A DNA stretch of 64,000 nt, from NCBI GenBank assembly GCA_050699635.1, contig JBOHFK010000007.1, positions 1-64,000 of the forward strand. Reading direction: 5' to 3'. Shown here one piece after another: positions 17,192 through 25,881 of the stretch; positions within the stretch are counted from its first letter, which is position 1, and each line of letters starts with the position of its first letter. Origin of the DNA: GCA-003244245 sp050699635 (GTDB taxonomy: Bacteria; Actinomycetota; Actinomycetes; Mycobacteriales; Pseudonocardiaceae). The notes below the pieces were generated by a model. The model did not search any database, had not been told where the DNA came from, and saw only the letters and a list, made by a program, of their open reading frames with translations. The position numbers were made by a program, and so were the translations under genes.

Positions 17192-18138
17192 TGGGCGCCC
17201 TCAAGATTGCAACCGATCACGCCGGCTCCCCATGTGATGCCCGCACCGAAGGCAGCGAGTCCGATCAGCGCGTTCCCCCTCAGTCGCCCTTCCTGGTGGG
17301 CATGCGTGATCGCCACCGGGACTGATGCGGACGATGTGTTCGCCATGCGATCGACATTAAGGTAGAGCCGGTCATCCGGAATCTCTAGCATCCTGGCGGC
17401 GCCCCGCACGATGCGTTCGTTGGCTTGATGGGCGATGAACAAATCAATATCGGAAATTTTCAGGCCCCGCCGATCCAACGCAATCTTGGTGCAGTGGCTC
17501 ATTTTCTCAATTGCGTGTTCATAGATTTCACTGCCCCGCATCCGCACCACACTGTCATGGCGATCGACGTAAAGCAGTGACATCAGCTTGCCGTCCGAAC
17601 CAAGCGCGAAGGACGGTTCCGGCATGTCTGGAACAGCGGCCAGCAGCACCGCTCCTGCCGCGTCCCCAAATAGCACCGCTGTCGATCGATCGGTGCGATC
17701 TATGATCCGCGTCAACGCCTCTGCGCCACACACCAGTACGCACTCCGCGCGCCCAGTTTGGATCAGTGCGCATGCGTGGTCCAACGCGTACACGAAGCCT
17801 GCACACGCGGCGTGTAGGTCGAATGCCGCTGGTCTGGGCATCCCTAGGAGGGCTGCCACTTCAACTGCTACGCCCGGGGTGATGCGATCGGGGGTGGTGG
17901 TTGCCACGACAAGGTGATGCACGTCGACGGGGTTGCGACCGGACAAGGTCAACGCGTCCCTGCACGCGCGGGTCGCTAGCTCGGCTAGGCTCGCATCAGT
18001 ATCCAGCCACCGGCGTTCGCGGATGCCGGTGCGTTTGACGATCCACTCATCCGAGGTGTCGAGGTGCTCTGCGAAATACGAGTTCGGCACAATTCGTTCG
18101 GGCAGAGCCGCGCCAACCCCCACAATTGCCGAGGTCAC
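17182..18138 (-). CDS. Beta-ketoacyl-ACP synthase III (FabH-like)
   Basis: 318 aa with complete KAS III triad: Cys112 (HAACAGFVYAL), His237 (IAHQANERIV) and Asn267 (NTSSASVP). KAS III condenses an acyl-CoA starter with malonyl-ACP to begin a chain. The GTG start overlaps the upstream enoyl-reductase stop (GTGA). It sits in an operon with its own KAS II, ACP and enoyl reductase, so it is a specialised rather than housekeeping copy. The starter may be branched or amino-acid-derived given the aminotransferase next door, but that is inference. Confidence 0.9.
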   Translation of the reverse strand: MTSAIVGVGAALPERIVPNSYFAEHLDTSDEWIVKRTGIRERRWLDTDASLAELATRACRDALTLSGRNPVDVHHLVVATTTPDRITPGVAVEVAALLGMPRPAAFDLHAACAGFVYALDHACALIQTGRAECVLVCGAEALTRIIDRTDRSTAVLFGDAAGAVLLAAVPDMPEPSFALGSDGKLMSLLYVDRHDSVVRMRGSEIYEHAIEKMSHCTKIALDRRGLKISDIDLFIAHQANERIVRGAARMLEIPDDRLYLNVDRMANTSSASVPVAITHAHQEGRLRGNALIGLAAFGAGITWGAGVIGCNLEGAQCT

Positions 18139-18944
18139 GACATGCCCTTCATTGACTGAAAAGTATTTCCCATCGCGACGGCGTGCAGACCGCCGTCAGC
18201 GTGCAGGATCTCTCCGGTCACGCTCGAGGAAAGGTCCGAAAGCAGGAAGAGCACTGGTCCGGTCACCTGATCTACAGCATGCCGGTCCCAGCCCAGCGGC
18301 GCATCGCGTTCCCATCTGTTCGCGATCGCATTGAAGGTACTGATGCTTCGTCCCGCAACGGTCTCCAACGGGCCGGCGGCTACCAAGTTGACCCGCACGC
18401 CCGTGTGCCCAAGGTACATCGCGAGATAGCGGCAGACCGCACCGAGCGCAGCTTTGCTCACCCCCATCCAGTCATAGCCCGGCCATGCCACGGATGCGTC
18501 AAAATCGATCCCGACCACGCTGCCTCTTCCGGACCCGCGTCGCAGCAGCGGTGCAATTGAGGTTGTTAATGCATGCAGCGAGTACGCGGCAGTGCGGAAC
18601 GCGAGCGTTGCACTGCTTGCTGAGGTGGTTAAAAAATTTCCATTCACAGCATCCTGGGGAGCGGCAGCGACAGAGTGAACCGCGCCGTCGAGGCTGCCCC
18701 ATCGCCGGTCGAGTTCCATTGTCAGGTTCACGAAGTCTTCTTCCTTGGTTACGTCGAGCTCCAGAACATCCAGCGGTTTAGGCAACAGCGTCGCCGCGCA
18801 TTCGGTAATCTGCCGACAGCGGCCGTAGCCAGTAAGCAAGATCTCGGCGCCGGCCAGCTGCAGGGCTCTGGCTATCGACCACGCTATGGAGTCCTCGTTG
18901 AGCACACCAGTAATGAGGTAGCGCCGTCCGGAAAAAGAGAGCAT
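18135..18944 (-). CDS. FabI-like enoyl-ACP reductase (SDR)
   Basis: 269 aa. N-terminal dinucleotide region FSGRRYLITGVLNEDSIAWS, as in FabI (GxxxxxSIAxx), the middle YSLHALTTSIAPLL, and the catalytic YDWMGVSKAAL with Tyr and Lys seven apart. The C-terminus SSVTGEILHADGGLHAVAMG also matches FabI. It reduces the enoyl-ACP double bond with NAD(P)H. Coupling with its neighbours by overlapping stops and starts places it in the dedicated operon. The operon carries no ketoreductase or dehydratase, which must come from primary fatty-acid synthesis. Confidence 0.88.
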   Translation of the reverse strand: MLSFSGRRYLITGVLNEDSIAWSIARALQLAGAEILLTGYGRCRQITECAATLLPKPLDVLELDVTKEEDFVNLTMELDRRWGSLDGAVHSVAAAPQDAVNGNFLTTSASSATLAFRTAAYSLHALTTSIAPLLRRGSGRGSVVGIDFDASVAWPGYDWMGVSKAALGAVCRYLAMYLGHTGVRVNLVAAGPLETVAGRSISTFNAIANRWERDAPLGWDRHAVDQVTGPVLFLLSDLSSSVTGEILHADGGLHAVAMGNTFQSMKGMS

Positions 18945-20164
18945 CAGATGCTGTCTTTCGAGTCAGAATGGACAGCGATCACGAGAGCGGCGTTATGACC
19001 CCCGAATCCGAACGAGGTGGACACCCCAATCAGGCCGCGCTTGCCAGCGCGCAGGGCCCGCGCGGTTTGGACGTGGTCTAAGGGGCCGAGTCTATCGTCG
19101 GGATGGCGCAGACCCACGGTAGGCGGCGCGGTCGCATGACGCAACGCTTGCAGAGTTGCAATTGCCTCGACCGCTCCAGCGGCCCCAAGCAGGTGGCCGA
19201 GATATGACTTGCTCGACGAGATAGGTGTGCGATCTAGATGTCCGCCGAAAGTGAGGCGAAGTGCCGCTGATTCCACCTGATCGTTCAGTACGGTGCCGGT
19301 GCCGTGTGCGTTCACGTAGCTAACCTCCTGCGGCTCCACATCGGCGTTCCCCAGGGCTGCGTGCACCGCTACGGCTGCGGTTTCTGCGCTGGGCTCCGGT
19401 GCCGTGAGGTGGTGAGCATCTGAGCTCGATCCGTAACCTAAAATGTGTCCGAGGACGGCCGCTCCGCGGCGCGCCGCCGCGTCGTCGTTCTCCAAGACCA
19501 TGATCCCGGCGCCTTCGCCTATGAGGAAACCGTCGCGCTCTCGATCGAATGGCACCGAATTCCCGGTCTGGGACAGCGCACCCGCGTTGCGGAATGCGGC
19601 ACGCACGATCGCCGTGGTCGCTGATTCCGCGCCCCCCACAATCACGGTCTCTGCCTCGCCATTAGCGAGCATCCGCAGACCAGCGCCGATCGCCTGTGCG
19701 CCGGTGGAACATGCCGAGGTTACGCAATATGATTCACCACGAAAGCCGTACCTCATTGTGACCTGCGCGGTCACCGAATTTGCCATCATCATGGGCATCA
19801 ATAGTGATGACACGCACTCGTCGCCCTGTTCGTCAAACACCTTGAGTTGAGTCTCGAAGCTGGCCACGCCACCGAGACCGGACCCGATGACACACGCGAT
19901 CCGTTCCGGCGCGTACGGTAGATCGCCGCTGAACCCGGCCTGCTGTAGCGCCTCCTCGGCGGCTGCGATAGCGAGCTGACAAAACCGATCTGCGCGGCGT
20001 GCCTGCTTCGCGTTGAGAAAGTCCTCTGACTTGAAGGCGGTGCACCGACCGATGCCATTCACCAGCCCACTGTCGCAGGCCACGGCACGTTCGTGTAGCA
20101 AATCAGCGCCGACGCCGAGTGGCGTTACTGCCCCGAAGCCGGTAATGGCGAAACGTCGTTTCAC
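18944..20164 (-). CDS. Beta-ketoacyl-ACP synthase II (FabF-like)
   Basis: 406 aa with Cys152 in VTSACSTGAQAIG and the two His motifs NAHGTGTVLND and SYLGHLLGAAG. It elongates ACP-bound acyl chains with malonyl-ACP. The start overlaps the ACP stop (ATGA) and the stop overlaps the enoyl-reductase start (TGATG), so it is tightly coupled. All active-site residues are present, so it is a chain-elongating KAS rather than a chain-length factor. Confidence 0.92.
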   Translation of the reverse strand: MKRRFAITGFGAVTPLGVGADLLHERAVACDSGLVNGIGRCTAFKSEDFLNAKQARRADRFCQLAIAAAEEALQQAGFSGDLPYAPERIACVIGSGLGGVASFETQLKVFDEQGDECVSSLLMPMMMANSVTAQVTMRYGFRGESYCVTSACSTGAQAIGAGLRMLANGEAETVIVGGAESATTAIVRAAFRNAGALSQTGNSVPFDRERDGFLIGEGAGIMVLENDDAAARRGAAVLGHILGYGSSSDAHHLTAPEPSAETAAVAVHAALGNADVEPQEVSYVNAHGTGTVLNDQVESAALRLTFGGHLDRTPISSSKSYLGHLLGAAGAVEAIATLQALRHATAPPTVGLRHPDDRLGPLDHVQTARALRAGKRGLIGVSTSFGFGGHNAALVIAVHSDSKDSI

Positions 20165-20415
20165 TCGGTACTAGCCTTCTCGTAGAGGAGAGCCGATACG
20201 TGGCCGATCGTCTCGATCGTTTCGAACTCGTCAGGGAATATCTTGATACCAAGAACCTTCTTGATGGCCTGGCCGAGATCGACGACATCAAGCGAATCGA
20301 CGCCGAGGTCGTCGAGAGAGGACTCCTTCGTGACTTGTGCCCGGTCGACGCCGAGGCCCACTAGAGTATCAATGACGAATTTGTCGATTGCTTCGCGATC
20401 ATGCACCGCTGACAT
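20161..20415 (-). CDS. Acyl carrier protein
   Basis: 84 aa. Phosphopantetheine attachment Ser41 in LGVDSLDVVDL, followed by the acidic helix and IFPDEFETIETIGHVSALL. It carries the growing chain for the KAS enzymes encoded downstream. The stop overlaps the KAS II start. No dedicated phosphopantetheinyl transferase is seen in the window. Confidence 0.93.
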   Translation of the reverse strand: MSAVHDREAIDKFVIDTLVGLGVDRAQVTKESSLDDLGVDSLDVVDLGQAIKKVLGIKIFPDEFETIETIGHVSALLYEKASTE

Positions 20416-20447
20416 GATTCTCCAATCCGTGAGAGCAGCACTGTGAG

Positions 20448-21377
20448 CTAGCTGGTAAGCGATAGCCAGTGCTGGTAATGCGGTTCCTCACCGGACGTAA
20501 CGGACCGCAACATGTCGCCCAGTTGCTTCGTGACCGGCCCAGGACCGCCGATCTCACGGTTGTCCAACGACCTGACCGGCACGACTCCCGCCGCTGTCCC
20601 ACAAAGGAAGACCTCGTCGGCGCTGTAGAGGTCGGATCGCAACAGATTGCTAAGCTCGACCTGCAGACCGACATCGCGCGCCAACGTACAGACGGTGTCG
20701 GCAGTGATGCCCTCCAGTGCTCCGGCGCTGGCTGGAGGAGTCTGGATTATCCCGCGCCGCACAATGAAGATATTCTCGGCGCTACACTCGCTCACATAGC
20801 CATTACCGGAGAGCAGCAATGCCTCATCGAACCCGGCCTCCAGCGCCTCTCGCTTGGCGAGGACTGAGTTGAGGTACGGCCCAGTCGCCTTGGCCGCAGT
20901 CGGGACCACGTTGGGGTCGTTGCGCCGCCACGAGCTGGTCATTAACGCGATTCCTTGATTCGCTACCGTGGCGTCGAAGTAGCCATCCCAGGCCCAGCTC
21001 ACGATCGCCGTGTGCACGGGACAGTCACGGGTATCCAGCCCCATGATTCCACAGCCAAGAAAAACGCGGTGGCGAAGATAGCAAGCAGCGTGCTGGTTTT
21101 GCCGCACCAAGTCGAGCGATGCGCGGATCAGGGTCTCCTGGTCGTAGGTCAAGGGGATGCGGATCATGCGCGCACTGAGCTCAAGGCGACGCAGATGATC
21201 ATTTAGGCGGAATGCCGCTGGTCCCATGCGGGTGGCATGCACTCGGCTGCCTTCCAGCACACCCGTTCCGTAATACAGCCCGTGAGTCAGCACATGTACC
21301 TGCGCGTCCTCCCATGGCACCAGCTCCCCATCCATCCAGATCACTTGTGATGGAGGAAAAGACCAGGTGCGCCTCAT
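20448..21377 (-). CDS. Branched-chain-aminotransferase-like class IV PLP enzyme
   Basis: 309 aa, IlvE type: VIWMDGELVPWEDAQVHVLT, PLP Lys163 in PTAAKATGPYLNSVLAKREAL, then GYVSECSAENIFIVRRG and EGITADTVCTLARDVG. It would exchange an amino group between a branched-chain or aromatic amino acid and 2-oxoglutarate. In this operon it could supply a keto-acid-derived starter or install an amine. Its 5' end lies inside the radical SAM reading frame (179 nt overlap in a different frame). Confidence 0.9.
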   Translation of the reverse strand: MRRTWSFPPSQVIWMDGELVPWEDAQVHVLTHGLYYGTGVLEGSRVHATRMGPAAFRLNDHLRRLELSARMIRIPLTYDQETLIRASLDLVRQNQHAACYLRHRVFLGCGIMGLDTRDCPVHTAIVSWAWDGYFDATVANQGIALMTSSWRRNDPNVVPTAAKATGPYLNSVLAKREALEAGFDEALLLSGNGYVSECSAENIFIVRRGIIQTPPASAGALEGITADTVCTLARDVGLQVELSNLLRSDLYSADEVFLCGTAAGVVPVRSLDNREIGGPGPVTKQLGDMLRSVTSGEEPHYQHWLSLTS

Positions 21378-22491
21378 GACTGTTGACCATTTCCTTTCGA
21401 GCCCAATGCCATTGACGCCAATAGCTTTCAGCGATTTCCAGCCAGAGTTCCAATTGTTCCACGTTGTCCAGAAATCGAGAAGGATTTACCAGCAGCCAGC
21501 TGTAGACGGCTTGGCTGTCTCGGCAGCCGTTGCAATCTCCCGAGGTGCAGCAGAACTGTTGGGTCTGGTAGTCGGCTCCCCATACGGCAAATCCAGGAAT
21601 GACTGGATTCCCGTTCTCAAGGCGCTCTGCATGGACCGGCAGGTCGATGCTGATGCTGGGGCAGACGTCGTATCCGAAATGACCTCCCCCGTGGGTTCTT
21701 CCAGTAATGAGCGTCCGAATGTAATATGGGTGACTCACCACCGCATCCCGGTAGATTTCCTTAATTCGCAACGCCTCATGGAGAATGAGTTCTTCGTTCT
21801 CCATCCTGAGGGGTGCCTCAGTGCCATGCTCGCTGTAAAAATTGAACGTGACGGTATTTCCGTTGTCGGCGATCCTCCGGACCGTATCCTCAATGTACGG
21901 TACACCGGCTTCCGAAAGGGCGAAGATAAATACGGCCCGAGAATCATTTTGGTAATGTGAGAGTGCGGTGTCAGATAGGCCAGTGAACCTCGTGCCGCTC
22001 ACCCGAATCGCTCGCAGATCGTCATCGAGTGGTCCCCCGCCGAATAGGCTGACTGCGATTGCAATATTCTCGAACCCCTGTTTCGGCATCGGCCGTAAGC
22101 CGTTTGTCGATATCGTGACGTATGGTAACGACTCGATGAATGGCTCGATACGTCGCGGTACCAGCGTTGGTTCGCCTCCGATCAGGGTGGCCTGGGTTAT
22201 CCCCGCTTCGCGCAACTTCTGCACAAAGACACGGATCTCATCTAAGTCTGACAGCTCACGCACTGCGGAGTCGAATCCACCCTCAAAATACCAACACCCC
22301 TTGCATCGGATGTTGCAGCTATTTGTCACGTGGACCTCGCAGGCCCGGACGGCACGGCCGATGCGCCGCATGCTGAACAGCCGCGCTGCTAGATCAGGCC
22401 GGCCGGAGAGCAGCTCGGCAGTGCGAGTTTTAGCTTCTCTTCGGGTCAGTGGATGATTCATGGATGCAGGTCGGGGTATGGGCAGCGCCAT
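21199..22491 (-). CDS. Radical SAM enzyme with extra Cys cluster
   Basis: 430 aa as read. Cys59-x3-Cys63-x2-Cys66 (NSCNIRCKGCWYFEGG) binds the SAM-cleaving [4Fe-4S] cluster; ITQATLIGGEPTLVPRRIEP is the family glycine-rich strand. A second Cys group (FCCTSGDCNGCRDSQA) near residue 320 suggests an auxiliary cluster, as in SPASM or HpnH-like proteins. The last roughly 60 residues overlap the aminotransferase start in another frame and look non-conserved (GAGAMGGRAGTCADS), so the original stop near 21377 may have been lost. AGGAG lies upstream of the ATG at 22491. Substrate unknown; local base composition is clearly less GC-rich than the core genes. Confidence 0.82.
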   Translation of the reverse strand: MALPIPRPASMNHPLTRREAKTRTAELLSGRPDLAARLFSMRRIGRAVRACEVHVTNSCNIRCKGCWYFEGGFDSAVRELSDLDEIRVFVQKLREAGITQATLIGGEPTLVPRRIEPFIESLPYVTISTNGLRPMPKQGFENIAIAVSLFGGGPLDDDLRAIRVSGTRFTGLSDTALSHYQNDSRAVFIFALSEAGVPYIEDTVRRIADNGNTVTFNFYSEHGTEAPLRMENEELILHEALRIKEIYRDAVVSHPYYIRTLITGRTHGGGHFGYDVCPSISIDLPVHAERLENGNPVIPGFAVWGADYQTQQFCCTSGDCNGCRDSQAVYSWLLVNPSRFLDNVEQLELWLEIAESYWRQWHWARKEMVNSHEAHLVFSSITSDLDGWGAGAMGGRAGTCADSRAVLRNGCAGRQPSACHPHGTSGIPPK

Positions 22492-22530
22492 GTCTGTCGT
22501 GCTCCTCTCGTCTAGGACGAGACGATTTGA

Positions 22531-23262
22531 CTACTCCGGCACGCGGAGCCCTAACCGCTCAATACGCGGTCTCATTCCCGTGCGCCAAAGGTCAGATGCC
22601 TGTCCGTTGGTGGTCTTGCGCAGTCCGAACCGTACGGCCAGCTTCGCCCTCTCCGAGCGACGGCTGCCGAAGACACGCACGAATGTCGGCCAGAGTCGAT
22701 CGAGTGCTTGCTGCAGCCGGTCGCGGCCGTCATTGCTTTGCGCAAAGTTTCGGCACAGTCGGGCTCCGTGAGCAATGTGAATCTTCTCGTCCAAAATGAT
22801 AGTTCGGACCGCCTCCGCCCACGGCTTATAGCTACTGTTGGCGAACTCTCTGAGCATGACCATAACCGCTTCCTCCCCGATATAAGAGAAGATGCCACGC
22901 TCGGCCCAAGTCGTACAGGTATGCAGGGTTTGGTCGGCAAACAGGGTACGTTCCGCGAGCGTCTGAGTCTCCATGTGGGTCGTGTCGACCCCGATCTTGG
23001 CCAGCACGTTCTTCCCCAGCTTGTAATGGTCATATTCTTCGACTGCGCGTTCCGCGCAAACCTGTCGCTCCTCGGCATTCGGCGCAAGTGGAAGAAAAAC
23101 CTGCACGTAGTCATCCCCGCCCGATAGCTCACCGTCGGTATTGACTAGCATCTGCCGTAGAGCTACCTCGCGATAATCTTCTGGCATCGCCAAGAATTCG
23201 TCCGGTGTGCGCACCACGACATCTTCATCGCTGGTCAGAGAAAAAGTCACCGTAAAGTCCAT
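22531..23262 (-). CDS. Stand-alone PaaA-like ferritin-fold diiron protein
   Basis: 243 aa. It follows phenylacetyl-CoA epoxidase subunit A along its length: helix with Glu45 (TDGELSGGD), Glu76-x2-His79 (VEEYDHYKLG), TTWAERGIFSYIGEEAVMVM, Glu159-x2-His162 (LDEKIHIAHG), then LQQALDRLWPTFVRVFG and a C-terminal IERLGLRVPE. These are the ligands for a di-iron oxygenase. PaaA normally works with PaaB, C, D and E; none is present here. As the first gene of the fatty-acid-like operon it probably oxidises a CoA- or ACP-bound intermediate with an unlinked reductase. Alternative: a related N-oxygenase. Confidence 0.75.
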   Translation of the reverse strand: MDFTVTFSLTSDEDVVVRTPDEFLAMPEDYREVALRQMLVNTDGELSGGDDYVQVFLPLAPNAEERQVCAERAVEEYDHYKLGKNVLAKIGVDTTHMETQTLAERTLFADQTLHTCTTWAERGIFSYIGEEAVMVMLREFANSSYKPWAEAVRTIILDEKIHIAHGARLCRNFAQSNDGRDRLQQALDRLWPTFVRVFGSRRSERAKLAVRFGLRKTTNGQASDLWRTGMRPRIERLGLRVPE

Positions 23263-23610
23263 TCTACAATGATTGTGTCCTGTGTCTGCGGTAGTGGCTT
23301 GTGCAGGGCTTTGTCCCGGTTGCCCGGCGCGAGTTACGTAACCAATGCAGGGTAGAATGGCTCATGGCGGATGGGGAGGGCCAATTTGGGGGCCAACTTG
23401 GATTTTTCACCGGGGTGACGGCTTTGGCTCCTGAACTACAGCTTTGTCATTTAGATCATGAGTTTCCTGTTCATGGTGCGGTCGGAGTCCGACTGTCGCG
23501 TCGAGGCGCCGGGTTCCACGCTCCGGGCGGGGGCTCCTTCCATGATCGTCGGGGCTGGGGTGGTGGTCAGGTAGGGGCCGGCAGTGCCTTGACCGCATCC
23601 CAGGTGTTGA
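23263..23610. other. Intergenic region upstream of the operon, left flank of IS1380 relic
   Basis: About 350 bp without a recognised gene. It must hold the promoter of the operon starting at 23262. A small palindrome ACAAT-G-ATTGT lies five bases before that start codon. Further right, plus-strand readings (MADGEGQFGGQLGFF ...) resemble nothing I know. The IS1380 left terminus is presumably here, but I could not place a terminal repeat. Confidence 0.4.
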
Positions 23611-24841
23611 TCAGGTCGTCGGTCCAGAGCCAGTCCGCGCGCAGGTGGAACCATCGTTTGCGTTGCCCATCAGGCGGGCGAGTAGGTGCAGCAGTCGGTA
23701 GCGCAGCAGTTTCGGGGCGGCGTCGCGGAGCTCACCTGCGGGGAGGGCGAGGTGGCGCAAGCAGGCGAGCAGGTTCGCGGCCAGGGCGACGATCTGGGTC
23801 CAGGCCACGTTGATCGACCATTGCTGGGAGGGCCACCGGTTCAGGCCCAATGCCTTGGCCTGTTTGACGTCGTTCTCGACGTGGACATGCGAGCGGTGCC
23901 GGGCGTCGAGCCAGGCGATCTGCCCGGCCGTGGTGTTGATGGCGATGAGCTGGTAGCGGCGCCCGAGCTGCTTTCCCGTTCGGTGGCCCGCTTGCGGTAG
24001 CGGGGGTGCAGTGGCTCGCCGCGCACGATGATCCGCAGCCCGGGAATCTTGTCGTGCCAGCGCCCGAGGTCGAGCAGGCCGGTCAGGTCCGCCACGTAGG
24101 TGTCGGGTATGAGATCGCCGTGCTGGTCGATCCCGCCCGTCCAGGCACCGGTGGGCAGCCGCTTGATCGCGTCGATCTCGGTGTCCGTGCACGACCAGCC
24201 GATCGAGAACTCCCAGTCCCGGCCCCGGACCCCGGCGCCGGAGGCGATGTGTTCGAGCAGGTCGTGGGAGAACCCGGCCCCGTCCAGGCGCACCAACACC
24301 CGACGCCGGTAGCGGCCCGGCAACCGGGCGACGGCTAGGTCGAGCAGGGCGATGTTGTCGGTGGCGCAGTTGGAGGTCGCGTTGCCCGGGCGGGGGTCGA
24401 TCGCCAGCAGGTCATCGGTGTTGTCACAGGTGGCCAGGTTGGGGCAGAACCCGACCCCACCCTTGTAGGTGGGTCGGGCGTTCTCCTTGTCGGAGGCGGC
24501 GAACACGATCGAGGCATCCAGATCCACCACCGTGACCCCGGTCAGCTCCCGCCCGGCCACCCGCAACCAGGGGAACCCTTCCGGGCGGCCGGCCAGCAGT
24601 CCCCACCAGTGCCGCCGGAACTCGGTCACCGCCGCGTTCACCCGGGTCAGCTGCAACTCCCCGACCTCCGACAGGGCCCGCCACACCGTCGGGGTCGAGG
24701 CACCGGCCCGATCACCGGGGCGAGGTGGACCAAGCCCTGGAAGTCGCTGATCGCCTCCCCACCCAGGATCTGGGCCAACCCGACCAGGCGATCATCATCG
24801 CCGACGAGTTCCAGCCGGTCGGCCCATGACGTACCTTGCAC
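23611..24841 (-). pseudogene. IS1380-family transposase, at least two frameshifts
   Basis: Three consecutive frames rebuild one transposase. N-terminus from 24841: LELVGDDDRLVGLAQILGGE, AISDFQGLVHL. Middle: VDLDASIVFAASDKENARPT, GFCPNLATCDNTDDLLAIDP, RVLVRLDGAGFSHDLLEH. C-terminus: GRRYQLIAINTTAGQIAWLD, ARHRSHVHVENDVKQAKALG, LLRYRLLHLLARLMG. Shifts occur near 24712 and 23973 (an A-run, GGGAAAG). These are IS1380 hallmarks with DDE catalytic blocks. The copy is dead unless both shifts are sequencing errors. It marks the right side of the biosynthetic island. Confidence 0.85.
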
Positions 24842-25168
24842 GGAAGAGGTGCACCTGCCTCAGTCAGACTACGATCTTCGACAATCGCATTCTGCCTGGT
24901 CAAGTGCACCTCTCCCATGTTCTACGACCGTTTCAGACCCGGCGTGTCCCAGCCCGATGAAAGACGGAGGCCAAGCTGCGGAACCTCCGAACGAGCGCGA
25001 GGATTTGACGCGGCTGGTTGCGTCCCCCGGCGGCGGATGACGCGTGTCCGTAAGAGGAGCGGTCAGGAGGTCTCGGCGTGCTGAGGGCGGCCACTGAGGT
25101 GGCGGCGTAGCTCGAGGATCTTGCCCTGGGCGGTCTCGAGCACATGTTTGAAGCCTGTCGGTAAATGG
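24842..25168. other. Gene-free stretch with an inverted repeat
   Basis: No credible gene. GAGGTGCAC at 24846-24854 and GTGCACCTC at 24904-24912 form a 9-bp inverted repeat separated by about 50 bp; this could be the outer end of the IS1380 element or a hairpin of another small element. The rest, up to the IS5 fragment, shows nothing recognisable. Confidence 0.35.
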
Positions 25169-25414
25169 TCACGCGGCTTGTTGATCTTGTTGGTTGGGTG
25201 GCGACGCTACGGCGCGGGGCTGGCCCCAGCGGGGATGAGGTGGCGCGCCGGACCTGGTGCGGTCCAGTTGCCGGGTCATGATCGCGACAGTGGCCCAGAG
25301 CACCATGGCTTCGTGGTGTTCGGGGTAGTCGCGGACCAGGCGGCGGTAGCGCATCAGCCAGCCGAAGGTTCGTTCCACGACCCAGCGGCGGGGCAAGACG
25401 ACGAATCCGGTGGT
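25169..25414 (-). mobile_element. C-terminal fragment of an IS5-family transposase
   Basis: The minus strand reads GFVVLPRRWVVERTFGWLMR, then YRRLVRDYPEHHEAMVLWA, the conserved C-terminal block (catalytic Glu in WVVERTFGWL) of IS5-type transposases. The upstream part is missing: at about 25415 the DNA switches to a piece of the same transposase family on the other strand. Confidence 0.8.
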
Positions 25415-25612
25415 TGTCGTCGCAAGAAGATCAACGGCCGCACGCGGCACATCGCCGTCGATACTCTGGGCTTGCTGCTGCTGGTGGTGATGGTCACCGC
25501 AGCCTCGGTGCAGGATCGTGATGGGGCGTGTCGGCTGTTGGCCCTGCTGCGCGAGCGATTCTGCACGATCACCCTGGTCTGGGCCGACGGCGGATACGCT
25601 GGGCGCCTGGTG
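25415..25612 (+). mobile_element. Internal fragment of an IS5-family transposase, opposite orientation
   Basis: The plus strand reads KKINGRTRHIAVDTLGLLLL, then VMVTAASVQDRDGACRLLA and ITLVWADGGYAGRLV. This is the central DDE segment (Asp in VDTLG, Asp in WADGGYAG) of an IS5-type transposase. It abuts the C-terminal fragment on the opposite strand, so the two pieces cannot form one gene. An inversion or two separate insertions explain this. Confidence 0.8.
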
Positions 25613-25614
25613 AA

Positions 25615-25797
25615 CTCGAAACCGCAGTACACAACGCCAACCGGGCCCTGGACCTCGCCGTCACCGTGAAGTCCTCTCGCTGCACCGAAGCCATCACCGA
25701 CCTCCGTGCCCGCATCCAGCCCTTCCACACCGTGGCGGTTGCCCGTGACTTCGATGAACGATCACGCCTCGTCTTGGCGGCCAGCCGCCAGAGCTAG
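25615..25797 (+). pseudogene. C-terminal relic, possibly of an XRE/TPR regulator
   Basis: About 60 codons read NANRALDLAVTVKSSRCTEA, then ITDLRARIQPFHTVAVARDF and DERSRLVLAASRQS. The helical pattern with DLRxRIxP and xDFxER resembles the C-terminal tail of actinobacterial HTH-TPR regulators. Everything upstream is IS5 sequence in another frame, so it is a stub. Assignment is tentative. Confidence 0.35.
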
Positions 25798-25881
25798 GCC
25801 GTCATATGAGCGGGTTTCGCACACCACCGCAGGTCACGAGTAGGTAACAAAATGAGGGTCAGCTATACCGACCAACGCCAC

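Noticed and set aside
21199..22491. Radical SAM enzyme as a RiPP-modifying SPASM protein for the 13685 peptide
   Set aside because: The genes are 7.4 kb apart, on opposite strands, and the radical SAM gene is embedded in a fatty-acid-like operon; no leader-binding domain seen.
23301..23813. Plus-strand 170-aa reading over the IS1380 3' end
   Set aside because: Its second half is antisense to the transposase and the first half matches nothing; no supporting start.
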